NCBI GenBank assembly: GCA_937876435.1
Contig: CALEIL010000050.1
Span: 1 to 21,198, forward strand
Length of the DNA stretch: 21,198 bases
Direction: 5' to 3'
DNA from: an uncultured Bacteroidota bacterium
GTDB lineage: Bacteria > Bacteroidota > Bacteroidia > Chitinophagales > Saprospiraceae
Every line of letters begins with the position of its first letter. The first letter of the stretch is position 1. The position numbers were made by a program, and so were the translations under genes. Shown in pieces: positions 1 to 7,566 of the stretch. The notes below the pieces were generated by a model. That model had not been told where the DNA came from and searched no databases. It saw nothing but the letters and a program-made list of their open reading frames with translations.

Positions 1-2
1 TA

Positions 3-203
3 TGGCGAAAAAGAATCCGTCAGAAGTGTCACGAATTTAGTGACTGGTGCACTAGGGCTTCCAATAACATTATAGTTGTTAACACAATTGGATCAAGTGA
101 TTCACGAAGGCCAGCAGATAACATAATTTGTATTCCGATAAATAGATATGACAAAGTAAATAATTCACACTGCCGTTTAATGGCAGTAGAGAAAAAAGTT
201 TAA
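3..203 (+). CDS. C-terminal fragment of an unrecognised protein, cut by the window edge
   Basis: An open frame enters from the left edge and runs 66 codons to a TAA at 201-203. The peptide has protein-like composition, with a hydrophobic strand (NNIIVVNTIG) and a second one (DNIICIPI), and it ends in MAVEKKV. I do not recognise the family. The stretch is A+T-rich like the hicAB pair that follows, so it may belong to the same accessory segment. The other two forward frames close within about 75 nt. With no start visible, a chance open frame of this length in A+T-rich DNA cannot be excluded. Confidence 0.4.
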   Translation, partial: WRKRIRQKCHEFSDWCTRASNNIIVVNTIGSSDSRRPADNIICIPINRYDKVNNSHCRLMAVEKKV

Positions 204-250
204 GTGGAATTTTGCATAAATAAACCAACCACAGAAACTGGTCAAACCTG

Positions 251-268
251 CCTGTCGTAGCCGACAGG
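251..268. repeat. Short hairpin, 7-bp perfect inverted repeat
   Basis: CCTGTCG (251-257) pairs with CGACAGG (262-268) around a 4-nt TAGC loop. It lies between the left-edge fragment and hicA. No T-run follows on either strand, so it is not a classical intrinsic terminator. It could be a REP-like dispersed hairpin. Confidence 0.4.
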
Positions 269-439
269 TATGCATGTTCAAGCGTTTCGGGTATATTCTT
301 ACTCCTGAGTACCTATTTTTTAGGTGCCGTCATCCAACTCAATTAAATTTGGCCACTCAAGTTTCGTCTCTGCAGGAATCACTTCCATTGGAAACCGGTC
401 CATTGCGCGCATCATTGAATTTTGTGTATCTTTATCAAT

Positions 440-703
440 ATGGGAAAGCTTGAAAAACTCATGCAAAAAATTTTACAGGGATCTTCAGACAAAAATATAA
501 ACTTTGAGGAATTGAAGAACTTGCTTTTACGTTTGGGTTTTGAGGAAAGAATCAAAGGAAGTCATCATATATTGAGTAAAAATGGAATCGAAGAAATCCT
601 AAATATACAATCAAAATCAGGGAAGGCCAAACCCTATCAAGTTAAACAGGTTAGAATTATTATATTGAAGTATGGCCTAAATTTGGGAAATAATGAAAAA
701 TAG
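440..703 (+). CDS. hicA: HicA-family toxin (type II toxin-antitoxin, mRNA interferase)
   Basis: This gives an 87-residue protein from the ATG at 440. An in-frame ATG at 422 adds six residues (MCIFIN) that do not look like family sequence, so I prefer 440. The double-stranded-RNA-binding-like HicA core is visible: NINFEELKNLLLRLGF, then the GSHHI motif with the expected catalytic histidine at 42/43, then an NIQ strand and a C-terminal KPYQVKQVR helix. HicA proteins are small ribonucleases that cleave mRNA when released from HicB. The next gene overlaps its last 11 nt and encodes a HicB-like protein, which supports the call. Toxin-first order is usual for hicAB. The region is visibly more A+T-rich than the metabolic genes downstream, in keeping with horizontal acquisition. 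Confidence 0.85.
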   Translation: MGKLEKLMQKILQGSSDKNINFEELKNLLLRLGFEERIKGSHHILSKNGIEEILNIQSKSGKAKPYQVKQVRIIILKYGLNLGNNEK

Positions 704-911
704 TAACAAATACGAAATCGTAATCTATTGGAGCAAAACGGATGAATCATTCATCGCTGAAGTACCTGAATTAGCAGGATGCGTTGCAGATGGAAAAACC
801 TACCAGGAGGCTTTAATCAATGTGGAAAAGATTATTGAAGAATGGATAGAAACTGCGATCATTTTAGGAAGGACAATACCTGAGCCAAGAGAAAGAATGT
901 TGTACTCATAG
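693..911 (+). CDS. hicB: HicB-family antitoxin, short form
   Basis: A 72-residue protein whose start overlaps the end of hicA by 11 nt (693-703), suggesting translational coupling. It matches the HicB partial RNase-H-like fold: an N-terminal strand (YEIVIYWSKTD), the ESFIAEVPELAGC motif, GKTYQEALINVEKIIEEWIETA, and IPEPR near the end. HicB binds and neutralises HicA. The protein ends just after this domain, so it has no helix-turn-helix or ribbon-helix-helix DNA-binding tail of the kind long HicB proteins use for autoregulation. Either the pair does not autoregulate through HicB, or another factor does it. Confidence 0.85.
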   Translation: MKNSNKYEIVIYWSKTDESFIAEVPELAGCVADGKTYQEALINVEKIIEEWIETAIILGRTIPEPRERMLYS

Positions 912-1382
912 CAGACTAATCCTCCGTGACTCCTCAACTTAACCAAATCACGCCTTGATATACCCAGCACGCTTGAGCTTGCCTACCTATTAATGTTACG
1001 GTAGGTAAACCTGGCGGTAACGTGGTTAAAACCTGGATACCTGGGCTTCCCAAAGGATTATTCCCCGCCAAGGGAAATTTCTAAGTTCCTGTTTGTTGCG
1101 TTTTGAATGAATCCTACCTCCTATACAATCAGCCACTTAATATCCAAAAAAGGAAAAATTTTCACTCAAAGTCCATTCCCTCTGGGATATTTCCATTTCA
1201 AATGCGTATTTTGGCTGGACGAGGAATTCCCGGGGCTGCCCGGAATTTATACTCTATAGAAAAGCCCAAAAATCGACGTTCGCAAGGAATAAAATATAAT
1301 TTCTCCCGGCACGATAGCACCCGGGAAACAGACTTATAGCTTCGATTCATCACGATTATGATCACACGCAAAATCTGCCCAT
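912..1382. other. Gene-free gap of 471 bp with small hairpins
   Basis: I see no convincing gene. A 78-codon plus-strand frame (1103-1339) has no family features and an Arg/Asn/Lys-rich composition. Two inverted repeats are present: CCTACC (982-987) with GGTAGG (1000-1005), and a stronger stem at 1225-1247. I see no good TAnnTTTG promoter box in front of the gene at 1383. Confidence 0.5.
1225..1247. repeat. 9-bp hairpin with one bulge, REP-like
   Basis: AATTCC (1225-1230) pairs with GGAATT (1242-1247). After a bulged C at 1231, GGG (1232-1234) pairs with CCC (1239-1241), leaving a GCTG tetraloop. No T-tract follows. It is a stable G+C-centred stem in an otherwise empty gap, possibly a dispersed repeat. 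Confidence 0.4.
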
Positions 1383-2309
1383 ATGGTTAGTTCAACAAGC
1401 TTTCTATGGATATCGCTCGCAGCCTTGTTCACCATATCCCACGCTTATTCCCAGGCATCCGGTCCGGTCGAATACAAATATCTCGGTATCCGATTTTCCA
1501 TCCCCGAAGGATGGATAGGCCAGGAAAACGAGGCGGGCTATCTGGTGGGATCATATACCCTACCGGGATTTGCACTACTCACCACCCACCCCTCCACGAC
1601 GATCGAACAACTCCGCGAACAAGCCCGGCAGGGAATTTACGACCAAAACGGTACGATGCTCACGCTGACCGGTGAACCGGAAACCCTGGGACAGAATATA
1701 CTGGGCGGTGAATTTGAAGGATCGCTGGAAGGGCAACCCGTGAAGGCCTACCTGGCGGGTGTGTTGAATCCACATGGGAACGGCGTAACGATCCTGGCTG
1801 CCGCCAGCCCTGGAGAATATTCTTCAATCCACAAAAATCTCGCGATCAACCTGGCCAACAGCCTTGAATTTTCACAACCTGAAATCCCACCCGTGGTCGA
1901 AGAATGGAAACAGGCGCTCCAGAATGCGAAACTAACCTACAGAGATTCCTACTTCAGCAGCGGCAGCGGCGTCGATGTGGGTGGCACGATCTATTCCAGC
2001 GGCGGTGGATACAGCAACAAAGAGGAAATTCACCTCTGCGCTCAGGGGTATTTCAAATACAATAATGCGAGTAGGGTCTCTATAGATCAGGGCGCGTTTG
2101 GGAGTTCCAAAAGCACCGACCTGGGAGCCGGAACGTGGTCCGTAGAAGGAAATGCCCAGGGTGGGGCTACGCTTCGTCTGAATTTTTACGCTGGAGAAAT
2201 CTATGAATACACTCTGGATTACCAGAACAATCAAACCTTGCTCAACGGGAAACGGTATTACCGGACCTACGCCAGCGAAGGCGCGGAATTTGGTCCGGAT
2301 TGCCGGTGA
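1383..2309 (+). CDS. Exported protein of unknown function
   Basis: The protein is 308 residues long. It starts with a signal peptide (hydrophobic core about residues 7-19) and a likely signal-peptidase I site after AYS at 23, with Gln at +1. The mature part has two regions. Residues about 25-165 resemble the small alpha/beta domains of periplasmic stress proteins (YLGIRFSIPEGWIG opening, later LAINLANSLEF). The C-terminal region, about 170-308, is Gly/Ser-rich then beta-rich, with two widely spaced cysteines (in HLCAQGY and GPDCR) that could form a disulfide. I do not recognise a named family, and no enzyme motif is evident. It is flanked by long gaps on both sides, so it is probably transcribed alone. 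It could act as a binding or protective protein outside the inner membrane, but no function can be assigned. Confidence 0.75.
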   Translation: MVSSTSFLWISLAALFTISHAYSQASGPVEYKYLGIRFSIPEGWIGQENEAGYLVGSYTLPGFALLTTHPSTTIEQLREQARQGIYDQNGTMLTLTGEPETLGQNILGGEFEGSLEGQPVKAYLAGVLNPHGNGVTILAAASPGEYSSIHKNLAINLANSLEFSQPEIPPVVEEWKQALQNAKLTYRDSYFSSGSGVDVGGTIYSSGGGYSNKEEIHLCAQGYFKYNNASRVSIDQGAFGSSKSTDLGAGTWSVEGNAQGGATLRLNFYAGEIYEYTLDYQNNQTLLNGKRYYRTYASEGAEFGPDCR

Positions 2310-2751
2310 GATGGGTAGTTCGCAGAGCTCACTACCCGGTTGGGGGCCTGCGGCCGTTTGAGCGTTAGTTGCCTGCCGACGACCCCGTGCCCCTGATATC
2401 CCATTCGCTGCGCTAATAAGGTGTCAAGGGTACCCACCGAGGTGGGGACGTTTGGGTTGGTACGTGCCGTTCTGAAATCAGAGATCGCTATCTTGACCTT
2501 ACGGACAATTGTGGCGTACTTGCTATTAAACTTTTTAATTCATCATAGCATAGAAAAACATAAGGATTCACCTGACTACTAAAAACTTCGGTGAGAGATT
2601 CTATCTCCACTCCTGGATTCAGCCAGCTCAGGACCGATGGCAGTCATTAAAATATTTGAGATAATTCGACAACTTATTTTTTCATCATTCACTAAATAGT
2701 AAATTTGACAAATAAGTACAGATTTTAGCAAGAACTTGATCGTCACAACCC
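2310..2751. other. Gene-free gap of 442 bp, G+C-rich first half, promoter near the end
   Basis: No gene is supported. The first 150 bp are G+C-rich and hairpin-prone. The stem just after the preceding stop (GGGTAGT 2313-2319 with ACTACCC 2331-2337, 11-nt loop) could help end transcription but has no T-tract. CCCACC (2433-2438) and GGTGGG (2441-2446) form another compact dyad. The second half is A+T-rich and contains the candidate promoter of the next gene. Confidence 0.5.
2677..2707 (+). promoter_or_regulatory. Candidate Bacteroidota promoter for the TPR-like gene
   Basis: TAAATTTG at 2700-2707 matches the Bacteroidota -7 consensus TAnnTTTG exactly. A T-run at 2677-2682 lies about 17 bp upstream and could serve as a poor -33 element (consensus TTTG/TTG). 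The start codon follows 44 nt after the box. The -33 match is weak, so this is a moderate call. Confidence 0.45.
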
Positions 2752-3600
2752 ATGTCAATTTATCAAATATCCATCTGGGACAACCAGCCTCTGGAAGAGG
2801 GGTACAAACAGCTTTCGGTATTGAATTTTCAGAAAGCTGATAAACATTTCCACGAAGCGGCTCAGGGGTACATAGCAGATCCGGATGGACTTGAACGAGC
2901 TATATCCGCTTCTCGATTCTGGCAATCCCAAATGGTCGGTTTTAATCCATCGTCAGAAGGAATAGTATTGGCGGAACATCTCGGATCGCTCCTTCTTGCA
3001 TTCGAGCAATATCCATTCACGTCTGCGCTAAAAAATTTCAGAAAAGCCCTCCTTCATTATATCGTATCGTTGTGTTATCATACTGACGATTGGAATGAAA
3101 ATCAACTTTTCACGGCATTCGATTTGCTACTTGAACAGAAGGAATATTCCAGAGCGGAAGACCTTATCCAGCGGGGAAGGACTTTATTCCCGGATAACTT
3201 TTCACTGCCCTGCCTGGAATCGCAGGTTTTATGGAGAAACCGGAAAATTGAACCAGCGCAACGACTCAATATGTGGCTTTTTCTGCATCATCCAGCGGCG
3301 GTGCTCATTAATCGCATCGAGGATCCCTCCTTTCTTACACTAATGGATAAACACGGCATCTATATGACGCCAGCCTATGTAAGGCTTTATAGAAGTGAGC
3401 TCTACGTTCCTTTATCCGACGATGTGATAATCCAAAACGAAGAACACCACATCGCACTCGAATGTTACCGCCTCATTCACCTATCAGATCAGGCCCTGAG
3501 GCAACACAATACCCAGGAATCCGCCCGATACAGAAAAAGGCTAAAAAAATTAGCTCCAGAATTATATCAGGCGTATTTTAAGCGTCACATCAATAGATGA
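2752..3600 (+). CDS. TPR-like helical protein of unknown function
   Basis: A 282-residue protein with no signal peptide or membrane segment. It is strongly helical. Near the N-terminus a TPR-like stretch (YKQLSVLNFQKADKHFHEAAQGY) has the spacing of hydrophobic and small residues typical of helical repeats. A second such unit lies at about residues 124-160 (FDLLLEQKEYSRAEDLIQRGRTLFPDN), with the PDN turn that often closes a TPR. The C-terminal third is basic (ARYRKRLKKLAPE). No catalytic motif is visible. Proteins of this kind usually act as scaffolds. It stands alone between gaps of 442 and 207 bp, so context gives no partner. I do not recognise a named family. Confidence 0.7.
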   Translation: MSIYQISIWDNQPLEEGYKQLSVLNFQKADKHFHEAAQGYIADPDGLERAISASRFWQSQMVGFNPSSEGIVLAEHLGSLLLAFEQYPFTSALKNFRKALLHYIVSLCYHTDDWNENQLFTAFDLLLEQKEYSRAEDLIQRGRTLFPDNFSLPCLESQVLWRNRKIEPAQRLNMWLFLHHPAAVLINRIEDPSFLTLMDKHGIYMTPAYVRLYRSELYVPLSDDVIIQNEEHHIALECYRLIHLSDQALRQHNTQESARYRKRLKKLAPELYQAYFKRHINR

Positions 3601-3807
3601 CAAGTTGAGGGATTTGCATTTACCAATTTATGTATAAGCTGGCGTACTGCTCTGGTATATTCCACGAAGCAAATTAAATTTTTTTCTATCTTTCTACCTT
3701 CAATAGTTGATAACTCAATCCGCCGTTGGTGGGTACTTCCAGATTCACAGCGGGTTGGATGGTGGACGAGAACACTACTTTGACCAATACAATGGCTGTT
3801 TACTACG

Positions 3808-4800
3808 ATGATGACTCAAAACGAAACATCACAGGATTTTCCGGATACACATCAGTGCAAGAACTGCGGGAAGCATTGTGCCGATGAATACAAGTATTGC
3901 CCATATTGCAGCCAAAAGCAGATCGATGAACTGACGCTATATGAGCTTTTTAACAATTTTATCAGCAATTATCTGTCCGTAGATGGAAGATTCCTGAAGA
4001 GCATCGGACCCCTTTTGTTCAAGCCAGGGTTTCTCGCCCAGCAATACGTGCTCGGGAAAAGGGAAACCTACCTGCATCCGGGCCGGATGTATTTGTTCGT
4101 ATCCATCGTTTTCTTCTTTGTGTTTTCCTTTTTTATCCGGGATTCAAAATTGCAAATCCAGTTACCCAACGAGGAATTTGTGTCGCCAATCGAATCGGAT
4201 ACCTCGCTCCCATCTGATGAGGAGAGAGATACATTCACTCAAACCGAATCGATCGGTCTCATCAAAAATACGGCCCAGGTGGATTCACTTCTCGAAGCCG
4301 GGGCTGATGAAGATGAAATATTGCGTACGATGGAGATGGATAAAGATGCAGGTCTATTCACACGCAAGGCATACAAACAACTCCTGAAACTTTACAAAGA
4401 AGGGGGAACCAGCGAGGTACATCAGCGTTTTTTTGACAGCATCCCGTTAGCGATGTTTTTCCTGCTCCCGGTATTTGCTTTGATTCTGTTCATCTTCCAT
4501 TTTCGAAGGAGTCCCTATACCCACCACCTCGTATTTAGTTATTACTATTTTTCGTTCGTATTCGTCATCCTTGGAATACTCTACAGCGTATACAGATGGT
4601 TCGATGGATTGCCCACTTTATTTGATTGGTTAATGGGTCTGGCTCCGATCATCTATTTAGCGTTTGGGATGAGACGATTTTACGGCCAATCGTGGAAAAG
4701 GACGATTTTCAAGGAATGGGGCATCCTCCTCATTTTCATGGTCATTTTTGTTCCGATAACAGCTGGCCTGGTGGCCTTGTACGCGTTTTTGTATTTCTAA
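3808..4800 (+). CDS. DUF3667-type zinc-ribbon membrane protein
   Basis: A 330-residue protein. A second ATG follows immediately at 3811, so the exact start is uncertain by one codon. The N-terminus is a zinc ribbon with C17-x2-C20 and C31-x2-C34. Then comes a conserved amphipathic region (LFNNFISNYLSVDGRFLKSIGPLLFKPG, from about residue 46), which together with the ribbon is the usual signature of DUF3667. Membrane segments are at about 94-111, 211-232, 240-264, 271-293 and 304-330. The acidic stretch between the first two (about 112-205) is probably one soluble loop. The family is common in Bacteroidota and has no known biochemical role. The gene converges on the minus-strand gene that ends at 4864, with a hairpin-forming repeat between them. 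Confidence 0.8.
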   Translation: MMTQNETSQDFPDTHQCKNCGKHCADEYKYCPYCSQKQIDELTLYELFNNFISNYLSVDGRFLKSIGPLLFKPGFLAQQYVLGKRETYLHPGRMYLFVSIVFFFVFSFFIRDSKLQIQLPNEEFVSPIESDTSLPSDEERDTFTQTESIGLIKNTAQVDSLLEAGADEDEILRTMEMDKDAGLFTRKAYKQLLKLYKEGGTSEVHQRFFDSIPLAMFFLLPVFALILFIFHFRRSPYTHHLVFSYYYFSFVFVILGILYSVYRWFDGLPTLFDWLMGLAPIIYLAFGMRRFYGQSWKRTIFKEWGILLIFMVIFVPITAGLVALYAFLYF

Positions 4801-4804
4801 TGGT

Positions 4805-4853
4805 GGCAAGGGGCCGTGGCAAGGGGCCGTGGCAAGGGGCCGTGGCCCCTTGG
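4805..4853. repeat. Three tandem copies of a 13-bp unit plus an inverted arm, likely bidirectional terminator or stem-loop
   Basis: The unit GGCAAGGGGCCGT occurs three times in perfect tandem (4805-4817, 4818-4830, 4831-4843). It is followed at 4844-4852 by GGCCCCTTG, the exact reverse complement of CAAGGGGCC found in every unit. Pairing with the last copy leaves only 2 nt for a loop, while pairing with the middle or first copy leaves about 15 or 28 nt. So several alternative stems are possible. It fills the 63-bp gap between two convergent genes, the usual place for a shared terminator, but there is no T-tract on either side. Confidence 0.7.
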
Positions 4854-4863
4854 ACGACGTGAA

Positions 4864-5700
4864 TCACACGTTTCTCAAAAAATTCAAGGGAATAGTTTTA
4901 TCGCGGACCATATCCTCCAACTCATCATAGCAGTTGAAAAACCGGTTGACGTTTTTCACAAACTCCTTCAAATCATCGATCCGGTACAGGGGCGAATTGA
5001 CCGTCCCTACCCTATGGGTCAGGTCCTGGCTGTGTGCGACCCAGTTCCTCAGACCGGTGATCTGTTGGATGCTTTTTCCGAAAAAGGGACTTGCATACTT
5101 GCGAAAGGCCATGAAATGCAGTAAATCATTCAGATAAAACGTTTGGAATGGGCCGCAGTTACGCCGTTTTTCTTCCTGAATCTCGTACATGTCCTTATCC
5201 ACAGGACAGCAGGATTGGTATCGCCTCAGCCAATGCCGCGAATTCTGTCCTTTCTTCGCCATCCATTCAAGCAGGGTCTCATTGCTCTCTCCCAGATGAT
5301 GCAAAATCCCTCTGAGCATCTTTTCAAAATGATAGACTGCCTTGTAAAATTCAAAATTTATGAAATCGTTGTTATAGTCCACGATGTGGACCACGCCCTT
5401 AATTTTTTGGTCTTCCATGACGAACATCACCTCGTCATGACTTCCTTTTTCAAATTTTGCCAGGGTCATTTCGTCGAACAACCTATCGAATGGATTACAC
5501 ATGATTTCTTCTGTCAGGGGAAGTCGGATAAAGGCTCCCATCTGTAGCTGGTAACAGGTGCGCCGGTCCGGACCCGGCAACAGGGATATTCCATTTCTTT
5601 CACAGAATTCTGCCAATTCCGCTTCTTTATCAGCCTCGTAATAAATAAGGTCTTTGACATAAATCTGAGATATGGTGGAATACTTGAGGTGATCGATCAT
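4864..5700 (-). CDS. CBS-like plus HEPN-like protein, putative RNase or stress/defence effector
   Basis: A 278-residue soluble protein. The first ~110 residues look like a CBS-type ligand-binding region (TISQIYVKDLIYYEADKEAE, then ERNGISLLPGPD, later DEVMFVMEDQKIKGVVHIVDYNN). The C-terminal half is helical and carries an R-x4-H motif, R218-N-W-V-A-H223, followed by Ser. That motif is the hallmark of HEPN domains, in which the Arg and His form an RNase active site in many toxins and abortive-infection proteins. The pairing with the upstream helices (FEFYKAVYHFEKMLRGILHHL) fits a HEPN helical bundle. By inference, a nucleotide or other ligand at the CBS-like part controls an RNA-cleaving or RNA-binding part. 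Upstream, TATCTTTA (minus strand, 5729-5736) is a 7/8 match to the -7 box. It converges on the DUF3667 gene; no antitoxin-like partner is adjacent. Other HEPN proteins are non-catalytic, so activity is not certain. Confidence 0.65.
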   Translation of the reverse strand: MIDHLKYSTISQIYVKDLIYYEADKEAELAEFCERNGISLLPGPDRRTCYQLQMGAFIRLPLTEEIMCNPFDRLFDEMTLAKFEKGSHDEVMFVMEDQKIKGVVHIVDYNNDFINFEFYKAVYHFEKMLRGILHHLGESNETLLEWMAKKGQNSRHWLRRYQSCCPVDKDMYEIQEEKRRNCGPFQTFYLNDLLHFMAFRKYASPFFGKSIQQITGLRNWVAHSQDLTHRVGTVNSPLYRIDDLKEFVKNVNRFFNCYDELEDMVRDKTIPLNFLRNV

Positions 5701-5871
5701 CGGTACTGGAGTTTAGTATCTTGTTTCGTAAAGATAAATTACTTTTTCCGTTAAAGGATCGGTGTACCTGGGTGAAATATTCTAAAATCACCTCTGAAAA
5801 GTAGAAACTGCCCACAGTCTGTGGTGGTTCTCTGCCAATGACGAAGGCGCGCTTAAAGAGACTTACAGTAT

Positions 5872-6375
5872 TTACTTGTGCTGGTAACAAAACCCTCCCC
5901 CTTTCACTTTCCGCTTGCAAGAACTGCCTGAGAGTGTGGGTGCACCGCAAGTGGGAGTGGGAGAACCGGAATTGTACAGATTGGTTGAAGCTGTACGATT
6001 CTCTATCTGATCCGTGTGTTGAAAACAATACCCGTTGGCTATCCGGGTCATGTGCTTACATCGGCTACCCTGTTTGGTGATGCCCTTGCATTGAACCGTG
6101 GAAGATTCTCCTACAGATTTGTTTTGTGAAGGCGTACCAGAAGTCAGATGAGCCTGATACGGAGGCTTGCAAATCTTACAGGGGTCCAGTCCATGTGAGG
6201 AAATATCTTCCTGACTTAAAAGTTTTTTGGAAACGTTCACCACCATCCTGCAGGATCCCAGATGGTATTTTTGACCACTGGGAGTTTTATAAACATTCTG
6301 GGAAAATGCCACAGAGGCAACAACGGTAAAAATGGCTGCTATTATCAGGCGTAGACGGGTCTTATGGAATCTCAT
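5872..6375 (-). CDS. Exported zinc-binding protein: Ada-like domain plus two CCCH motifs
   Basis: A 167-residue protein. Residues 1-25 are a signal peptide (hydrophobic core 8-24, cleavage after AFS with Gln26 at +1). Residues 28-72 match the metal-binding half of Ada as found in many exported or nuclease-associated proteins: VYKTPSGQKYH, then C42, then C66-x2-C69, with H38 nearby. Two related units follow: C96-x9-C106-x10-C117-x2-H120 and C143-x9-C153-x9-C163-x2-H166. Both have the pattern C, T-x2-G-x2-C, G-[YF]-C-[FY]-Q-H, close to the DUF5763-type units seen in Bacteroidota. The arrangement suggests up to three bound Zn ions. The function is unknown. Such Ada-like modules are thought to be structural or to bind nucleic acid. 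It is transcribed toward the CBS-HEPN gene, 171 bp away, so a shared transcript is possible. Confidence 0.75.
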   Translation of the reverse strand: MRFHKTRLRLIIAAIFTVVASVAFSQNVYKTPSGQKYHLGSCRMVVNVSKKLLSQEDISSHGLDPCKICKPPYQAHLTSGTPSQNKSVGESSTVQCKGITKQGSRCKHMTRIANGYCFQHTDQIENRTASTNLYNSGSPTPTCGAPTLSGSSCKRKVKGGGFCYQHK

Positions 6376-6589
6376 GGGATTGCGTCTGTTGAGGTATATT
6401 TCTATGAACCGTGGGTTTCAGGGAAAGGTTCACGAAATTGACGATTCCATCAAAAGTTTAGTTTTCTGTGAGGGAATGAACGGGTATGGAGATCGCTCTT
6501 CATCCTTCTATATCAAAAATCCGTCCTGCCAATAGGGTAAGACCAGAGAAGTCCATTATATTAGTTCTTAAATCATGTCCGGTTAAAAT

Positions 6590-7543
6590 ATGTCAGACCA
6601 TTTCAAAAACAATCGATTTTACAACCCCACCCTTAAAAAGCAATTTAACCCGGGAATACCACAACTTATTCGGATGTTCCGGGAGCCACGAGCCCCCTGG
6701 CCCAGATATGTGCAGGCCCGCAAGGATCCACCTATTCTAATCCCACCCGGACAGGGTGAAATCCGAATTACCTTCGTAAATCACGCCACATTTCTGATCC
6801 AGTTGCCTGGTTTGAATATCCTGACCGATCCGGTATGGTCATCCAGGGCGAGTCCATTTGCCTGGCTGGGCCCCAAACGGGTCCGCGAACCAGGCATCAG
6901 CCTGGATAAGTTACCACCGATCGACCTGATCCTGATCAGTCACAATCACTACGACCATCTCGATGTCAAAACGCTCAAAATTCTGAATAAACGATATTCA
7001 CCGCGGGTCATCACCGCCCTGGGAGACAAATCCCTGATCGAATCACTCGGATTCCGAAAGGTCGATGAAATGGACTGGTGGGAGGACGTGGACATAAACC
7101 AGGAAACCCGGATCACTTTTACTCCTGCTCAGCATTTTTCTGGCCGGGGTCTGTGGGATCGATACCGCTCGTTGTGGGGGAGTTATTTTATTGAGCACGG
7201 TCCACGAAGCGTGTATTACGGTGCGGATTCGGGTTATTCCACGCATTATGCAGACATCAGGTCCCGCCTTGGATCGCCCGATATCTCCCTGCTGGGAATC
7301 GGCGCCTACTCGCCCAACTGGTTTATGCAACCCATCCATATGAATCCACCCGAAGCGGTAACCGCCCACCAGGATTTGGGGTCTGGAATAAGCATCGGGA
7401 TGCATTTCGGTACATTCCGCCTCTCCGCTGAGGCCATTGATCACCCCGTCACGGAACTTAAGAATGCCCTGGCAAAGGCATCTCTTCCCCCGGATTGTTT
7501 CATTGTATTGGAGGAAGGGGAAAGTTTCCTGAGCCCTCCCTGA
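6590..7543 (+). CDS. MBL-fold metal-dependent hydrolase, NAPE-PLD/UlaG-like
   Basis: A 317-residue soluble enzyme. The metallo-beta-lactamase signature H118-N-H120-Y-D122-H123 follows the strand IDLILIS. Further family marks are the opening strand with VNHATFLIQ and ILTDPVWSSRASP, the central PAQHFSGRGLWDR with a metal-ligand histidine, the GADSGY motif carrying the bridging Asp, then MNPPEAVTAHQDL and GMHFGTFRLS. Order and spacing fit the NAPE-PLD branch (COG2220-like), which hydrolyses phosphodiester bonds in N-acyl-phospholipids in animals. Bacterial members mostly have unknown substrates. The length is slightly below the mammalian enzyme, which has an N-terminal extension. No signal peptide is seen. 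It converges on the small gene ending at 7567, leaving 23 bp between them. The fold and metal site are certain; the substrate is not. Confidence 0.9.
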   Translation: MSDHFKNNRFYNPTLKKQFNPGIPQLIRMFREPRAPWPRYVQARKDPPILIPPGQGEIRITFVNHATFLIQLPGLNILTDPVWSSRASPFAWLGPKRVREPGISLDKLPPIDLILISHNHYDHLDVKTLKILNKRYSPRVITALGDKSLIESLGFRKVDEMDWWEDVDINQETRITFTPAQHFSGRGLWDRYRSLWGSYFIEHGPRSVYYGADSGYSTHYADIRSRLGSPDISLLGIGAYSPNWFMQPIHMNPPEAVTAHQDLGSGISIGMHFGTFRLSAEAIDHPVTELKNALAKASLPPDCFIVLEEGESFLSPP

Positions 7544-7566
7544 TCCGGGGTGATATTGCCTTTGGA

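Noticed and set aside
1103..1339. 78-codon plus-strand reading frame
   Set aside because: No family features, Arg/Asn/Lys-rich low-information composition, spans a hairpin, no promoter or ribosome site.
2310..2390. Possible integron attC site (GCGTTAGTTGCC near 2362-2373)
   Set aside because: GTTAGTT breaks the GTTRRRY core and there is no matching RYYYAAC core upstream at a suitable distance.
5630..6028. 132-codon minus-strand frame
   Set aside because: Overlaps both the exported zinc protein and the start of the CBS-HEPN protein in another frame; no family features.
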